Shown: positions 8,840-17,221 of the stretch, in pieces
Numbering within the stretch: position 1 is the first letter of the stretch
Layout: the number at the start of each line of letters is the position of its first letter
NCBI GenBank assembly: GCA_024644405.1
Contig: JAHELC010000038.1
Location: 62,001-126,000, forward strand
DNA: 64,000 bases
Reading direction: 5' to 3'
Source of the DNA: Nitrospinaceae bacterium
GTDB lineage: Bacteria; Nitrospinota; Nitrospinia; Nitrospinales; Nitrospinaceae
The notes under the pieces: model-generated
What the model was told of the DNA's origin: nothing
Database searches by the model: none
What the model saw: the letters and a program-made list of their open reading frames with translations, nothing else
Made by a program: the position numbers and the translations under genes

Positions 8840-10048
8840 ATGAAAATCAACTACAGTCCCCAATTGATGGAAGAAGCGGTGTTCCGGCACCTCAACCATC
8901 TGGAACGTTCCGGTATGCGGGCCGATTATGACGAGTACCATTCGCTGGCCGATCCCATATATGAAATTCCGGAAGATGACCGGGAAGAGGCCTTTGCCAA
9001 GGTCAACGAACTGTTTTTCCGTGAAAAGCTCCAGTTGGGCGACCATGTCCTGCAGGCCCTGGAAGCCTGTGGATTGATCCCCAAACGGCAAAAATCCGTT
9101 AAAAAGGCGCTCGCCGCCGCTCCTGCCGAAGCCCCCGACGACAGCGGTGTGGCCGTGGCCGAGGGCGATGAAGGGTCGCATGAAGATACGGAAGAGACGG
9201 ACCCTGCATCGGAATCTTCTGAAGATGCGCCCGAGGCGGAACTGATAGAAACCCTGGACGACACATCGGCTCCGGTGGATGAAGACTTATCTGAAATCCA
9301 GTATGAAGAGGAAGAGCGGTCGTTCGAGGAAAAAATCAAGGAAATCACCATCAAGCGCGCCATCAACAAGGTGGATGAAGGCTCCAACGTGCTGAACCGG
9401 GTTTCCGGCCTGCCGGTGATTGAAATGCGCGTCCTGGCCAGCCGCTTTGCCAACCCGGAGGAGATGGAAGAATTGGGGTCCTTTTTGATTCACGAGTTCA
9501 TGCACGCGCGGGACATGATGGATCCGGCCTTCGATTATGAGGACGCCTTCATTCCCGGTAACCCGTCGATGAAAAACCTGATCACCGCACGGTTCCGCCT
9601 GCTGTGGAATATTTTCGTCGATTCGCGCCTGGCTCGTAAAAAAATCCAGTCCGTCATGACCAAGGAAGCGCGTTACCGCGAATTCGACAATTATTACCGG
9701 AAAATTCCCGAACAGCAAAGGCGCGGAATATTCGAGGGCCTGTGGGATACGGAAAAGCTGACGCACGAGGAACTGCTGTCCATGGCCACCGACCTGGAGA
9801 CCCTGATCAGTACGTACATCGATTACTCGGAAGAGTTTACCGAGGAGGATCGCGAATATATCCATCTGCAGGGGTCGCCCTGTCCGTTGTGCAAATTTCC
9901 GACGTACAACTGGGTGGATGATCCGGAAAGTGTGTGTGATGAAATGGTCATCGAGGCCATTCAGATCGATTTCCCGGATTGGGAAAGCAAGGATGGCGCT
10001 TGTGACCGATGTATCGAGGTTTACGAGTTGAGAGCCGGAACTTCTTGA
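8840..10048 (+). CDS. Hypothetical protein with HExxH motif and Cys pairs, 402 aa
   Basis: Three parts are visible. The N-terminal region (1-85) is helical. Residues about 90-165 form a very acidic, low-complexity linker rich in E, D, S and A. The C-terminal half carries LIHEFMHARDMMDP, with an HExxH zinc-protease-like motif at H218-H222. Two cysteine pairs follow near the end, CPLC and CDRC, that could bind a metal. No signal peptide is seen, so it is probably cytoplasmic. I do not recognise the family. The motif suggests, but does not prove, a metallopeptidase. The ribosome site before the ATG is weak. Confidence 0.75.
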   Translation: MKINYSPQLMEEAVFRHLNHLERSGMRADYDEYHSLADPIYEIPEDDREEAFAKVNELFFREKLQLGDHVLQALEACGLIPKRQKSVKKALAAAPAEAPDDSGVAVAEGDEGSHEDTEETDPASESSEDAPEAELIETLDDTSAPVDEDLSEIQYEEEERSFEEKIKEITIKRAINKVDEGSNVLNRVSGLPVIEMRVLASRFANPEEMEELGSFLIHEFMHARDMMDPAFDYEDAFIPGNPSMKNLITARFRLLWNIFVDSRLARKKIQSVMTKEARYREFDNYYRKIPEQQRRGIFEGLWDTEKLTHEELLSMATDLETLISTYIDYSEEFTEEDREYIHLQGSPCPLCKFPTYNWVDDPESVCDEMVIEAIQIDFPDWESKDGACDRCIEVYELRAGTS

Positions 10049-10216
10049 TTTTTTTAGGGTTTATGATAGTTTGAGTATTTAAAATTTCCTTTCGGCTTAA
10101 ATTAAATTAAACTTGTGAGCCGGACCGCTAGAAGGGTCCTTGGGGGTATGCAAGGCTTGAGGTATTAAACGGAGATTGGGCCGTGTGTCGGCCTGACTAT
10201 TTTTAGGGAGAGTCCC

Positions 10217-11044
10217 ATGTCCGAAGTGAGCGAAGCAAAAAATCAAGATCCGATTATGGTGAAGTTTGGTGAAACGGGATCTGTGGAAGAATGCAAGGAA
10301 CAGAGAATATCCATGCAGTTGGCCCGTGGCCGGATTTATGACGTACTGTCCAACGCGTTCAGTTATCCCTGGAACCGGAAGTTTTTTCGGCCCAAGTCCC
10401 TGCTGGAGCCGTTCGACGTGGTTTTGTTGGACGAAGAGGACTGGGGACGAGTCAAGGAAATGATCGGACGTTTCAGCAAGTACCTCCCTAAAATGGCTTT
10501 GAAGCAAGTGCAACAGGAATATGTCCGCGTCTTCGGACACGCGGTTTCCCAGGAATGCCCTCCTTACGAAATGCAGTATGGAACCGAGGGCGGAATTCAG
10601 TCCCAGACCGATGTTTTGATCCAGCTCGGCGGTTTTTACGAAACCTTTGGATTCGAGTTTCCAAAAAGCCGGGGCAAAGAACGGGTCGATCATATTGCCG
10701 TGGAGCTGTCCTTTTTATCGTATCTGTGCTTTCGGGAAGCTTATGGCATCACCAACGGTCACGACGAGAAAAAAATCGCCGTGGTGCGCTCCACCGCCAA
10801 GAAATTCCTCCGTAACCATATCGGACGCTGGACCCCCTTGTTCTGCATTTTTACCGCGCGCAAGGCGGAACGGGGTTTGTACAAGGACATTATCGACATT
10901 CTGTCCCTGATGGTGCAAAACGAGTGTTCCTTGCTGGATGTGAAGCCAATTAAGGTCGAAGAGCCGGAGTACCGATCCCTTTCCTACAGTATGGAAAACG
11001 ATCTGGTCGCCAACGCTCCGGCCGAATGTGAACCAATCAAATAA
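10217..11044 (+). CDS. TorD/DmsD-like molybdoenzyme chaperone, 275 aa
   Basis: The all-helical protein shows the TorD-family signature around YVRVFGHAVSQECPPYEMQYG, and the later helix ERVDHIAVELSFLSYLCF is typical of the family. Such chaperones bind the precursor of a molybdopterin oxidoreductase and hold it for cofactor insertion. AGGGAGAG precedes the ATG. The next gene, 52 bases downstream, encodes a heme-b subunit of the same enzyme class, so the two probably serve one complex. The catalytic and Fe-S subunits are absent from this window. The first 35 residues are an unstructured-looking extension. Confidence 0.85.
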   Translation: MSEVSEAKNQDPIMVKFGETGSVEECKEQRISMQLARGRIYDVLSNAFSYPWNRKFFRPKSLLEPFDVVLLDEEDWGRVKEMIGRFSKYLPKMALKQVQQEYVRVFGHAVSQECPPYEMQYGTEGGIQSQTDVLIQLGGFYETFGFEFPKSRGKERVDHIAVELSFLSYLCFREAYGITNGHDEKKIAVVRSTAKKFLRNHIGRWTPLFCIFTARKAERGLYKDIIDILSLMVQNECSLLDVKPIKVEEPEYRSLSYSMENDLVANAPAECEPIK

Positions 11045-11096
11045 CCTGCCTCTACTGCATTAAGATCAGGTACCCCTCCAACCCTGGAACGGGATA

Positions 11097-12047
11097 GTGG
11101 CTGACTGCAAACTTCTAAGAGTCGCGATACTTGTCCTGCTGGCAATGGTTCCTCCCATTTCCGTCAGCGCCACGACTATTGAAGCGGCCCGAGTCCATGG
11201 GGAAATACCCGTCAATCCCTCCGATGTCTTCTGGTCGAACTACGGCCCCACCAAGGGGAAAAGCGTGGTGCTTGACCTGCAACCCCAAATGATCACCAAC
11301 CCCATGTGGCCGGCTCCCGCAACCAAATGGGTCAGTATCAAAGCCGCGCGCAACCAAAAGGAAATTGCCGTTCGGCTGGAGTGGGTCGATCCGACCCGTA
11401 ACGATATCATGGTCCAGTCCCAGCAATATAAAGATCAGGCGGCGGTGATGTTTCCGGTCGACCCGTCGGGTCCGGTGCCGCCTTTCACCATGGGCGGTGA
11501 AGGGGAACGGGTCAATATCTGGCAGTGGAAAGCAACCTGGAATAAGGAAGGCGCCGGTTCCGCCGGCAACGAAATGATGCAGGACCTGGAAGACCAGTAC
11601 GACTACATGGCGATGGGTTCCGGCAGTTATTATATTTACGAGCCGGATGGCAAACTTGTTTTGGCACCCGAGCAATCTCCAAAAGTTTCGGAGCGCCAAA
11701 CCCATATTGATCCGGGTATGGGGAAAAACGAAGGTGTGTTCAATCCCGGCCGGGCGACCGGTAATATTTTGTCGGACAATACCCTGCGGCGGTCCCCGGT
11801 GGAGGACCTCAACGCCGAAGGATTCAGCACCCTCACCACCCAGTCCCACCAGGATGTCGATGGCAACGGTAACTGGAGCAATAATCGGTGGATGGTTGTT
11901 TTCAAGCGGAGCCTCCTAACGGAGGATCCCAACGACACCCAATTTAAGAGTCGGGAAATCCCCATTGCTTTCGCCGTATGGAACGGCAACAACAAGGAAC
12001 GAAACGGTCAGAAAGCCCTCACCATCTTCCATATTCTGAAATATTGA
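11097..12047 (+). CDS. Exported EB_dh/NxrC-like heme-binding gamma subunit, 316 aa
   Basis: A signal peptide (residues 1-25, ending SVSA) is followed by the ethylbenzene-dehydrogenase heme-binding fold (EB_dh). Diagnostic stretches are AAVMFPVDPSGPVPPFTMGG, VNIWQWKA and WMVVFKRSL. In the known EbdC structure heme b is held by a Met and a Lys; the best matching residues here are M132 and K270. The subunit would pass electrons from a periplasmic DMSO-reductase type II enzyme (nitrite oxidoreductase, chlorate or selenate reductase, ethylbenzene dehydrogenase) to a cytochrome. The GTG start at 11097 is forced by the signal peptide and has only a weak GGAACGGG ribosome site. Which of these enzymes it serves cannot be decided here. 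Confidence 0.85.
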   Translation: MADCKLLRVAILVLLAMVPPISVSATTIEAARVHGEIPVNPSDVFWSNYGPTKGKSVVLDLQPQMITNPMWPAPATKWVSIKAARNQKEIAVRLEWVDPTRNDIMVQSQQYKDQAAVMFPVDPSGPVPPFTMGGEGERVNIWQWKATWNKEGAGSAGNEMMQDLEDQYDYMAMGSGSYYIYEPDGKLVLAPEQSPKVSERQTHIDPGMGKNEGVFNPGRATGNILSDNTLRRSPVEDLNAEGFSTLTTQSHQDVDGNGNWSNNRWMVVFKRSLLTEDPNDTQFKSREIPIAFAVWNGNNKERNGQKALTIFHILKY

Positions 12048-12444
12048 ATTCGGCTACCCGTCACAGATCACCCTAACCGTTCTTAACCAAAGGGTTTATA
12101 AGGGCATCCCGCCAGTCCTTTCGGCTTGGAATTTATTAAAACCCAAAGTCCCTTTTTCGCATCTTAATTAATGTAGTATTTGTGTCTTGTCTCGTTTTTC
12201 GACATCAACAGCGCCCCACGGATTCTTGGATGGGGCTTAAAATGCCTTGTTTTTTATAAGTTCATTGCGTAAAACCCGGGTGTAATCGCGCACTTAGGGT
12301 TTTGAAACTATATTGATTTTGGATCGTAGTATGAGTGATACGGTTAAAAAGTTTCGTAAACAGGGAAAAGACTTTGAATGGGAGGGTATGTGCACCTGTT
12401 TACACGGATGAATGTTATGAAAAAATAAGGCGGTCTCGCGCCTT
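12048..12444. other. Intergenic region before the 12445 gene
   Basis: The gap contains a possible terminator near 12212-12237, where GCCCCA pairs with TGGGGC before a T-rich stretch. It also holds a 26-codon reading frame at 12331-12411 and the start-site hairpin at 12425-12446. No RNA gene was recognised. Confidence 0.45.
12331..12411 (+). CDS. Possible 26-residue leader ORF
   Basis: An ATG at 12331 opens a frame encoding MSDTVKKFRKQGKDFEWEG followed by seven more residues with two cysteines (MCTC). It stops 33 bases before the start of the next gene. The ribosome site is weak. It could be a leader peptide or a gene remnant, and it may not be translated at all. Confidence 0.25.
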   Translation: MSDTVKKFRKQGKDFEWEGMCTCLHG

Positions 12445-12446
12445 AT
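12425..12446 (+). promoter_or_regulatory. Hairpin covering ribosome site and start codon of the 12445 gene
   Basis: ATAAGGCG (12425-12432) is perfectly complementary to CGCCTTAT (12439-12446), with a six-base loop. The 5' arm contains the likely Shine-Dalgarno AAGGCGG, and the 3' arm ends inside the ATG. Folding would block initiation. Confidence 0.6.
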
Positions 12447-14142
12447 GTTTGTATTTGATCCATTGAATCAGGGGCTGGAGCTTCTGGCCAAGAGGGATTT
12501 ACAAAACGCCGAATCTCTGTTCCTGAAGGTCATCAACGATCCTTATGTCCAGTCGGAAGATCTCGATCGTGCCCGTACTTATCTGAACGATATACGCTCC
12601 TGCCAGACGGGCAACAAGGTCCTGGATTTCAGTCAGTATAAAAAACTGTCCAGGAAAACGATCGTTTCCCTGGACATGGTGGAAGATCTACTCTCCACTA
12701 TATATTTTTCTCCCAGCCAGACCTACGCGGATTTCGACCGCGAAATTCAAGAGCAGTCCCACACCATTATTAGCCGCCTCAAGCAGATCAAGATCCGGGA
12801 TATCGGAGCGAGAGACGAGCTGTTTCAAAAAATCGAAAAGAACGGCATCCAGTCCATAAAGAAAAAACTGTCTGCCGGGAAATCCAACGGGGGATCGGGA
12901 GGCTTGGATCTATACCGCTGGAAAACGATTTACCGCAAATTCATCGAAACCATCAACCCGGTTTTGCTGGAACGCCATCTCGAGCTTTTGGATTATATTC
13001 TCATCACCGGGGAAATCGAAATGCTCGAGGATCCCAAGTTGACCGCCTTGACTCCCAAATACCGGTGGATCATAGAGTCCACTCTGAAATCCAAATGGTA
13101 TCTGCTCCGCAGTTATTTTTTCAAAGCCCGGTCGGAGATTGAGGGGCAATTCAGCAAAAAGGAAGGCACCCGCAAGTATTGGGAGGAAGTGAAGTACAAG
13201 AAAATCAGAATATTTGAAATGTGCGGCTTCCAGGAAAAAAATATCCAGAAATTTCTGTATATCGACAAATTGAATTATAAAACCCTCCAGGATATTTATG
13301 AATTTGCCCACAACCTGGGCCTGGAGTTGACCCCCCGGGATGTCAGTCTGGCCCTGCGCGGCGTGGATAAGGCCAAGGATCATATCAAGGAACGTGGCGG
13401 CTACCTGATGGGGAGCCGGAAAGACTTCCAGGGCCGGCTGATCGAACTCGGTTTCGATTCCGAGAATGCTTATCAAATTGCCCGCCAGGCGAAAAAAGCC
13501 AGCAACCACCAGATTGCCGAATCGTATGAGCAGGCTCTGAAAGTCGCCCGGGACGAAATTTACTGGTACCGCGTTCCCCCGCAAAATGAGAACCTGCGAA
13601 AGGATATTGAAGAGCAATGTTGCAAGCATTTGAGTACGGTGCGCATTCATCTGTTCGATCGCGGCCGCTTGAACAAATTACTACTGCAAAATGGCAAGCC
13701 CCTGATCCGGAAATACCTCGTGCAGGCTTATGGAGAGGAAGTCGTGGACCTTCATTGCTACTTCCGGCTCGAAACCATCCACCAGTATTACAAACTTAAA
13801 TTCTTCCAGTACCACAGGGATAACCTGCCCAGCGTTTCGGAATTGATTAAAATCAGCCGGAAAGATTTCCAGCCCCTGCTGGTCGAGGGTTTTGGCGCTT
13901 TCGTGAAGAAAAGACGGTTGGACATTCCGGGATCATTGATGCAGGGCTTGAAAAAGCATTCTGCCATCACGGAATGGGAAGATGCACACACCACTCCGGA
14001 AGAAAAGTTTTTGCTGCGTTGCTGGTTTTTGATGGACCACGGGGTGTCGATCACACAGGGTCTGATTCACAAGGGAGTGTTGAATCCCGGGTCGGACCTG
14101 TGGGATTTCCTGAAGAGTCAGGAGTCGGAGTGCAAAATCTGA
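12445..14142 (+). CDS. Unknown 565-aa protein, possibly TPR-like at N-terminus
   Basis: I do not recognise this protein. The first 50 residues look like a single TPR-type helical pair (GLELLAKRDLQNAESLFLKV). The rest is rich in Lys, Arg, Tyr and Leu and predicted helical, without a signal peptide or membrane segment. A region near residues 330-380 (SRKDFQGRLIELGFDSENAY) could be a helix-turn-helix-like or protein-binding segment. The start codon is locked in a hairpin. Its last 25 bases overlap the convergent YgfZ-TPR gene, so the two mRNAs are complementary there. Confidence 0.75.
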   Translation: MFVFDPLNQGLELLAKRDLQNAESLFLKVINDPYVQSEDLDRARTYLNDIRSCQTGNKVLDFSQYKKLSRKTIVSLDMVEDLLSTIYFSPSQTYADFDREIQEQSHTIISRLKQIKIRDIGARDELFQKIEKNGIQSIKKKLSAGKSNGGSGGLDLYRWKTIYRKFIETINPVLLERHLELLDYILITGEIEMLEDPKLTALTPKYRWIIESTLKSKWYLLRSYFFKARSEIEGQFSKKEGTRKYWEEVKYKKIRIFEMCGFQEKNIQKFLYIDKLNYKTLQDIYEFAHNLGLELTPRDVSLALRGVDKAKDHIKERGGYLMGSRKDFQGRLIELGFDSENAYQIARQAKKASNHQIAESYEQALKVARDEIYWYRVPPQNENLRKDIEEQCCKHLSTVRIHLFDRGRLNKLLLQNGKPLIRKYLVQAYGEEVVDLHCYFRLETIHQYYKLKFFQYHRDNLPSVSELIKISRKDFQPLLVEGFGAFVKKRRLDIPGSLMQGLKKHSAITEWEDAHTTPEEKFLLRCWFLMDHGVSITQGLIHKGVLNPGSDLWDFLKSQESECKI

Positions 14143-15839
14143 TTCAGCCGGTTTTGCATATCCCTTAAAGGCATCAGGTCGCCTTTCTTGGAAGCCGCTT
14201 CAATTCCCTTTTGATAAACCTCCGCCGCCTCTTCCTTCCGCGAAAGTTTTTCCAGCGTTTTTCCCAGCGCCAGATAAGCCGCCGAGTGATCCCGGTAGTG
14301 CTCCACCACCGTTTTCAGCGGGTTCAGGGCTTCCTCATACTTGCCGGTGTCCAGGTAGATGGAACCGAGACCGAAGTTGGCCACCTGGTCGACGGGATCG
14401 ATTTCCAGCACCTTGTGGAACATCTCTACCTGACGTTCCTGTTCCTCCTTATTCTGGGAGGCTTGTTTTTCGCGTGCCTTTTTCGCCTGATTTTCCTCGA
14501 TCATTTTTTCGAACTGGATCGCCGTGGCCTCGCCCTTTTCCATTTCGGCATCTTCAATGCGGCCCTGTTGCATGTAATAAATGGAGAGATTGGTGTGCGC
14601 CATAATTTCCTGCGGGTCGATTTCCACCAGGCGTTTCATCAACGCGATGGCCTCGTCCAGCTTGTTTTGCTTGGAGAGCATGACCCCCAGCGCTTCATAG
14701 CCGGGAGCGAATTTGGGATCGAGGGCGATCGCCTCGCGCAGCAGAGCAATGGGGCGATCTAAATTTTCTTCCTTCTTGAAAAGTGTTAATGCCTGTTGAT
14801 GGAGCTGTTTGGCGCGCTCGGTTTTGCCGGCCGTCTGGTAAAACGGAAGCAGACAGGTGGTGATCCTGGCAGGCCGGTCATTCAGGGTGACTTCATGGGT
14901 TTGACCGGGACTGCGGAAATCTTTTTGCAGGTAAGCCAGGGCAATCACCTTGCCCAACGAGGGTGAATACACCGAACTTTTCACCACGCCGATTTTTTTG
15001 GTTTTTATTTTGATGGGGGTATGCAGGGCCGGCGGCGCGTCTCCATCCAGAATAATTCCCATCAGCGCAAAAGCCGGAGAGCCGTAGGTTTTGATGCGGG
15101 CGATTACTTCCTGGCCGATGTAACAGCCCTTGTGGTAACTCACAGAGGTGTGTTCCAGTCCTGTTTCGGGAAGAATGTGGCTTTTATCCATGTCCCGGCC
15201 GTACACCGGAATACCGGCTTCGATTCTCAGGATTTCCCGGGTCTCGGTGCCGATCGCAACCAGGCCCCCCGATCTATCCGCTTTGTGCAAAGCCTGAAGC
15301 AGGTCTTCTTTGCGGTCGGCGGAGCACGCCAGGATGTAACCTTCCTCACCGGTCAGGCTTTTACAGATTACCCAGGTTTCGATTCCATCAATGCCGGCTG
15401 TGAAAATATCGTTGGTGTTGTGGAGGCTGACGGCGGACTCGGTGAGGTGTTCCAGCACCACCGGACTTTTCGGACCCTGCAGGGCCACCAAAAAGTTAAA
15501 AGGAGTGTCGGTGTTCCACTCAATATCTTCCCGGAAATGATATTCTTTCAGTTGATTGATCAGCGTATCGCGCTGGTCGGTTTCAAGGAGGAAGAGCGCC
15601 GCGGTGTCCGAGGTTTTATGCAGTGAAAAATTACACAACAGGCGCGCTTTGCGGTCGACCAGGGCATTGCCCAGACCGGCGCCGATGGCCAGGTTGAGAA
15701 CGTCGTTGGTGGTTTGGGATTGGAGAAAAGAAAAAGTGTCCTTGCCCTTCGCTTCCACCAGGCAGAAGTCCTCCAACGGAAAATAAACACAACCCTCGCG
15801 GGCCTGTCGGTGTTCCTCTGTCAGCGTGGTTACCGTCAT
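14118..15839 (-). CDS. YgfZ/GcvT-type Fe-S assembly protein fused to TPR domain, 573 aa
   Basis: Residues about 1-325 form a folate-binding YgfZ/IBA57-type module of the aminomethyltransferase fold. It has the family signature KGCYIGQE with its cysteine at C239. Residues about 335-573 are TPR repeats split by a charged coiled-coil (EKMIEENQAKKAREK region). YgfZ/IBA57 proteins assist A-type carriers in building 4Fe-4S clusters, and the gene immediately upstream encodes such a carrier. I chose the ATG at 15839. A TTG at 15905 would place the start inside the upstream terminator. The TPR fusion is unusual and could tether the module to client proteins. Confidence 0.85.
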   Translation of the reverse strand: MTVTTLTEEHRQAREGCVYFPLEDFCLVEAKGKDTFSFLQSQTTNDVLNLAIGAGLGNALVDRKARLLCNFSLHKTSDTAALFLLETDQRDTLINQLKEYHFREDIEWNTDTPFNFLVALQGPKSPVVLEHLTESAVSLHNTNDIFTAGIDGIETWVICKSLTGEEGYILACSADRKEDLLQALHKADRSGGLVAIGTETREILRIEAGIPVYGRDMDKSHILPETGLEHTSVSYHKGCYIGQEVIARIKTYGSPAFALMGIILDGDAPPALHTPIKIKTKKIGVVKSSVYSPSLGKVIALAYLQKDFRSPGQTHEVTLNDRPARITTCLLPFYQTAGKTERAKQLHQQALTLFKKEENLDRPIALLREAIALDPKFAPGYEALGVMLSKQNKLDEAIALMKRLVEIDPQEIMAHTNLSIYYMQQGRIEDAEMEKGEATAIQFEKMIEENQAKKAREKQASQNKEEQERQVEMFHKVLEIDPVDQVANFGLGSIYLDTGKYEEALNPLKTVVEHYRDHSAAYLALGKTLEKLSRKEEAAEVYQKGIEAASKKGDLMPLRDMQNRLNQILHSDS

Positions 15840-15880
15840 CGACCAATTTCCATTGGAATAAGGGAGTGGCTCCCGGTTCA

Positions 15881-15918
15881 GAAAATAAAAAGGCGCACGG
15901 GTCAATCCCCGGTGCGCC
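15881..15918 (-). terminator. Intrinsic terminator of the A-type carrier gene
   Basis: On the minus strand, GGCGCACC (15918-15911) pairs with GTGCGCC (15898-15892). The stem extends through a GGGG/CCC segment with one bulge and is followed directly by TTTTTATTTT. This is a strong rho-independent terminator 36 bases after the stop at 15954. Confidence 0.85.
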
Positions 15919-15938
15919 GAAATAGGGCTAAGTTGGGT

Positions 15939-15953
15939 CCAGCGTCACGCTGG
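15939..15953. repeat. 15-base palindrome, copy 1
   Basis: CCAGCGTCACGCTGG lies directly after the stop of the A-type carrier gene. A copy differing only at the centre base is at 61599-61613. Confidence 0.6.
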
Positions 15954-16298
15954 TTAGGTGAGAGAAAACGACTCTCCACAACCGCAGGTGGACTTGGCGT
16001 TGGGGTTGACGAAAACAAACCCCTTGCCCTGCAGCCCCCCCTGGTAGTCCAGCTCCATCCCTTTCAGGTAGATCAGACTTTTGGGGTCCATGAACACCTG
16101 GAATCCTTCATGGTCGATCACTGTATCGCCGTCCTCTTTCGGGGTGAACCCCAGGTCGTAAGAGAGACCGGAACAGCCGCCGCCCTTGACACCAAGGCGC
16201 AAGCCGATACCGGGCTTGTTCTCCTGAGCGACGAGTTTTTTCACTTCTTCCGAGGCAACGGGGGTAATGGAAACGAATTGTTGTTGTGTATCGGGCAT
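15954..16298 (-). CDS. erpA: A-type Fe-S carrier (ErpA/IscA/HesB family), 114 aa
   Basis: Full-length member of the HesB/IscA family. The three conserved cysteines are C42 in GGGCSG and C105/C107 in STCGCGESF. It receives Fe-S clusters and hands them to apoproteins; with YgfZ/IBA57-type partners it supports 4Fe-4S enzymes. AGGGAG lies 7 bases before the ATG at 16298, which fixes the start. Gene order with the YgfZ-TPR fusion downstream and BolA plus monothiol glutaredoxin divergently upstream points to a single Fe-S maturation locus. The choice of erpA over iscA is by similarity only. Confidence 0.9.
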   Translation of the reverse strand: MPDTQQQFVSITPVASEEVKKLVAQENKPGIGLRLGVKGGGCSGLSYDLGFTPKEDGDTVIDHEGFQVFMDPKSLIYLKGMELDYQGGLQGKGFVFVNPNAKSTCGCGESFSLT

Positions 16299-16439
16299 TG
16301 AAGGCTCCCTGTAAATCAATAGGTTTAACTGTTATTTAGATACGAGAATAACCTTTTGGATTCAATATTATACCGGAAATTTTCAGAGTTCGCCAAACAT
16401 TGTGGCGGTATTTCTGCCCCCAAAATACCTATTAACTTA

Positions 16440-16467
16440 TTGAAAAATAATGCTTTAAAAATATAAT
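16440..16467 (+). promoter_or_regulatory. Sigma-70 promoter of bolA-grx-prx
   Basis: TTGAAA (16440-16445), 16-base spacer, TATAAT (16462-16467). It sits about 115 bases before the BolA ATG in an AT-rich stretch and faces away from the A-type carrier gene. This is one of the best consensus matches in the window. Confidence 0.7.
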
Positions 16468-16580
16468 TCTGAAACAGGATTGTATGATATATTTCAGAGG
16501 AGCCAAGAAATTTAAACCTTTTCGGGACCTCTTGAATCTTAATGGTTTGAATTCAGGCTGTGAAAGAGAAAGGTGAGTCA

Positions 16581-16814
16581 ATGATCAGAATTCCGGACTT
16601 GATTGAATTGGTCCAATCGAAAATACCCGATGCGGAAGTTAATGCCATGGATAAAACAGGGATGAGCGACCATTTTATCATCCATGTTGTTTCCAAAGAA
16701 TTTGAAGGAAAGAATGTCATGGAGCGGCACCGAATGGTTCAGGGGTGCCTGACCGATGCCATGAAAGACGGACGAATCCATGCGGCGGAAATCAAAACCG
16801 AGGTCCCTGCATAA
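16581..16814 (+). CDS. bolA: BolA family protein, 77 aa
   Basis: Short BolA/YrbA-type protein. It shows SDHFIIHVVSKEFEGKNVMERHRMV and ends with the conserved His in IHAAEIKT, the residue that shares a 2Fe-2S cluster with monothiol glutaredoxin in known BolA-Grx complexes. AAAGGTGAG precedes the ATG at 16581, which is better placed than the GTG at 16560. The glutaredoxin gene follows after 45 bases, matching the known partnership. Likely cytoplasmic, with a role in Fe-S cluster trafficking. Confidence 0.9.
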   Translation: MIRIPDLIELVQSKIPDAEVNAMDKTGMSDHFIIHVVSKEFEGKNVMERHRMVQGCLTDAMKDGRIHAAEIKTEVPA

Positions 16815-16859
16815 AAAAATAATTTTAACAATATGTAATGTTTTTTCAAGGAGTTGCTC

Positions 16860-17183
16860 ATGTCTGCCATTGAAGACGAAATCAAAAGCGAAATTGCCGA
16901 ACATAAAATTCTGATTTATGGAAAAGGCACCAAATCCGCACCTCAATGCGGTTTTACGGTGGAGACCATCCAGTTTTTCAACAAGTACGGGTATCCCTTC
17001 GAAGTGATCAATTGCCTCGAAAACATGCAGAAGCGGGAAGCCCTCAGCCAGATGACCAATTGGCCCACGCTTCCGAAAGTATTCATCAACGGGGATTTTT
17101 ACGGCGATACCGATATCCTCGATGAAATGGAAAGCAAGGGAGAAGTCGAGCCCTTGCTGAAAAAAGCTTTCGGCGACGCGTAA
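16860..17183 (+). CDS. Monothiol glutaredoxin with CGFT site, 107 aa
   Basis: Grx4/GrxD-type fold with the active site PQCGFT (C30) and the glutathione-binding WPTLPKVFINGDFYGDTDIL segment. Family members almost always read CGFS; here the last residue is Thr. These proteins bind a 2Fe-2S cluster with glutathione and pair with BolA. AAGGAG lies 7 bases before the ATG at 16860. It is the second gene of the bolA operon, followed 38 bases later by the peroxiredoxin-like gene. Confidence 0.9.
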   Translation: MSAIEDEIKSEIAEHKILIYGKGTKSAPQCGFTVETIQFFNKYGYPFEVINCLENMQKREALSQMTNWPTLPKVFINGDFYGDTDILDEMESKGEVEPLLKKAFGDA

Positions 17184-17221
17184 GGCATTCCTCTTTTTTA
17201 ACCTCTTGCAAAGAAGGTTTT

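Noticed and set aside
12910-13650. 246-codon frame antisense to the unknown 12445 gene
   Set aside because: It is a shadow of the plus-strand coding sequence; codon pattern and ribosome site favour the plus strand.
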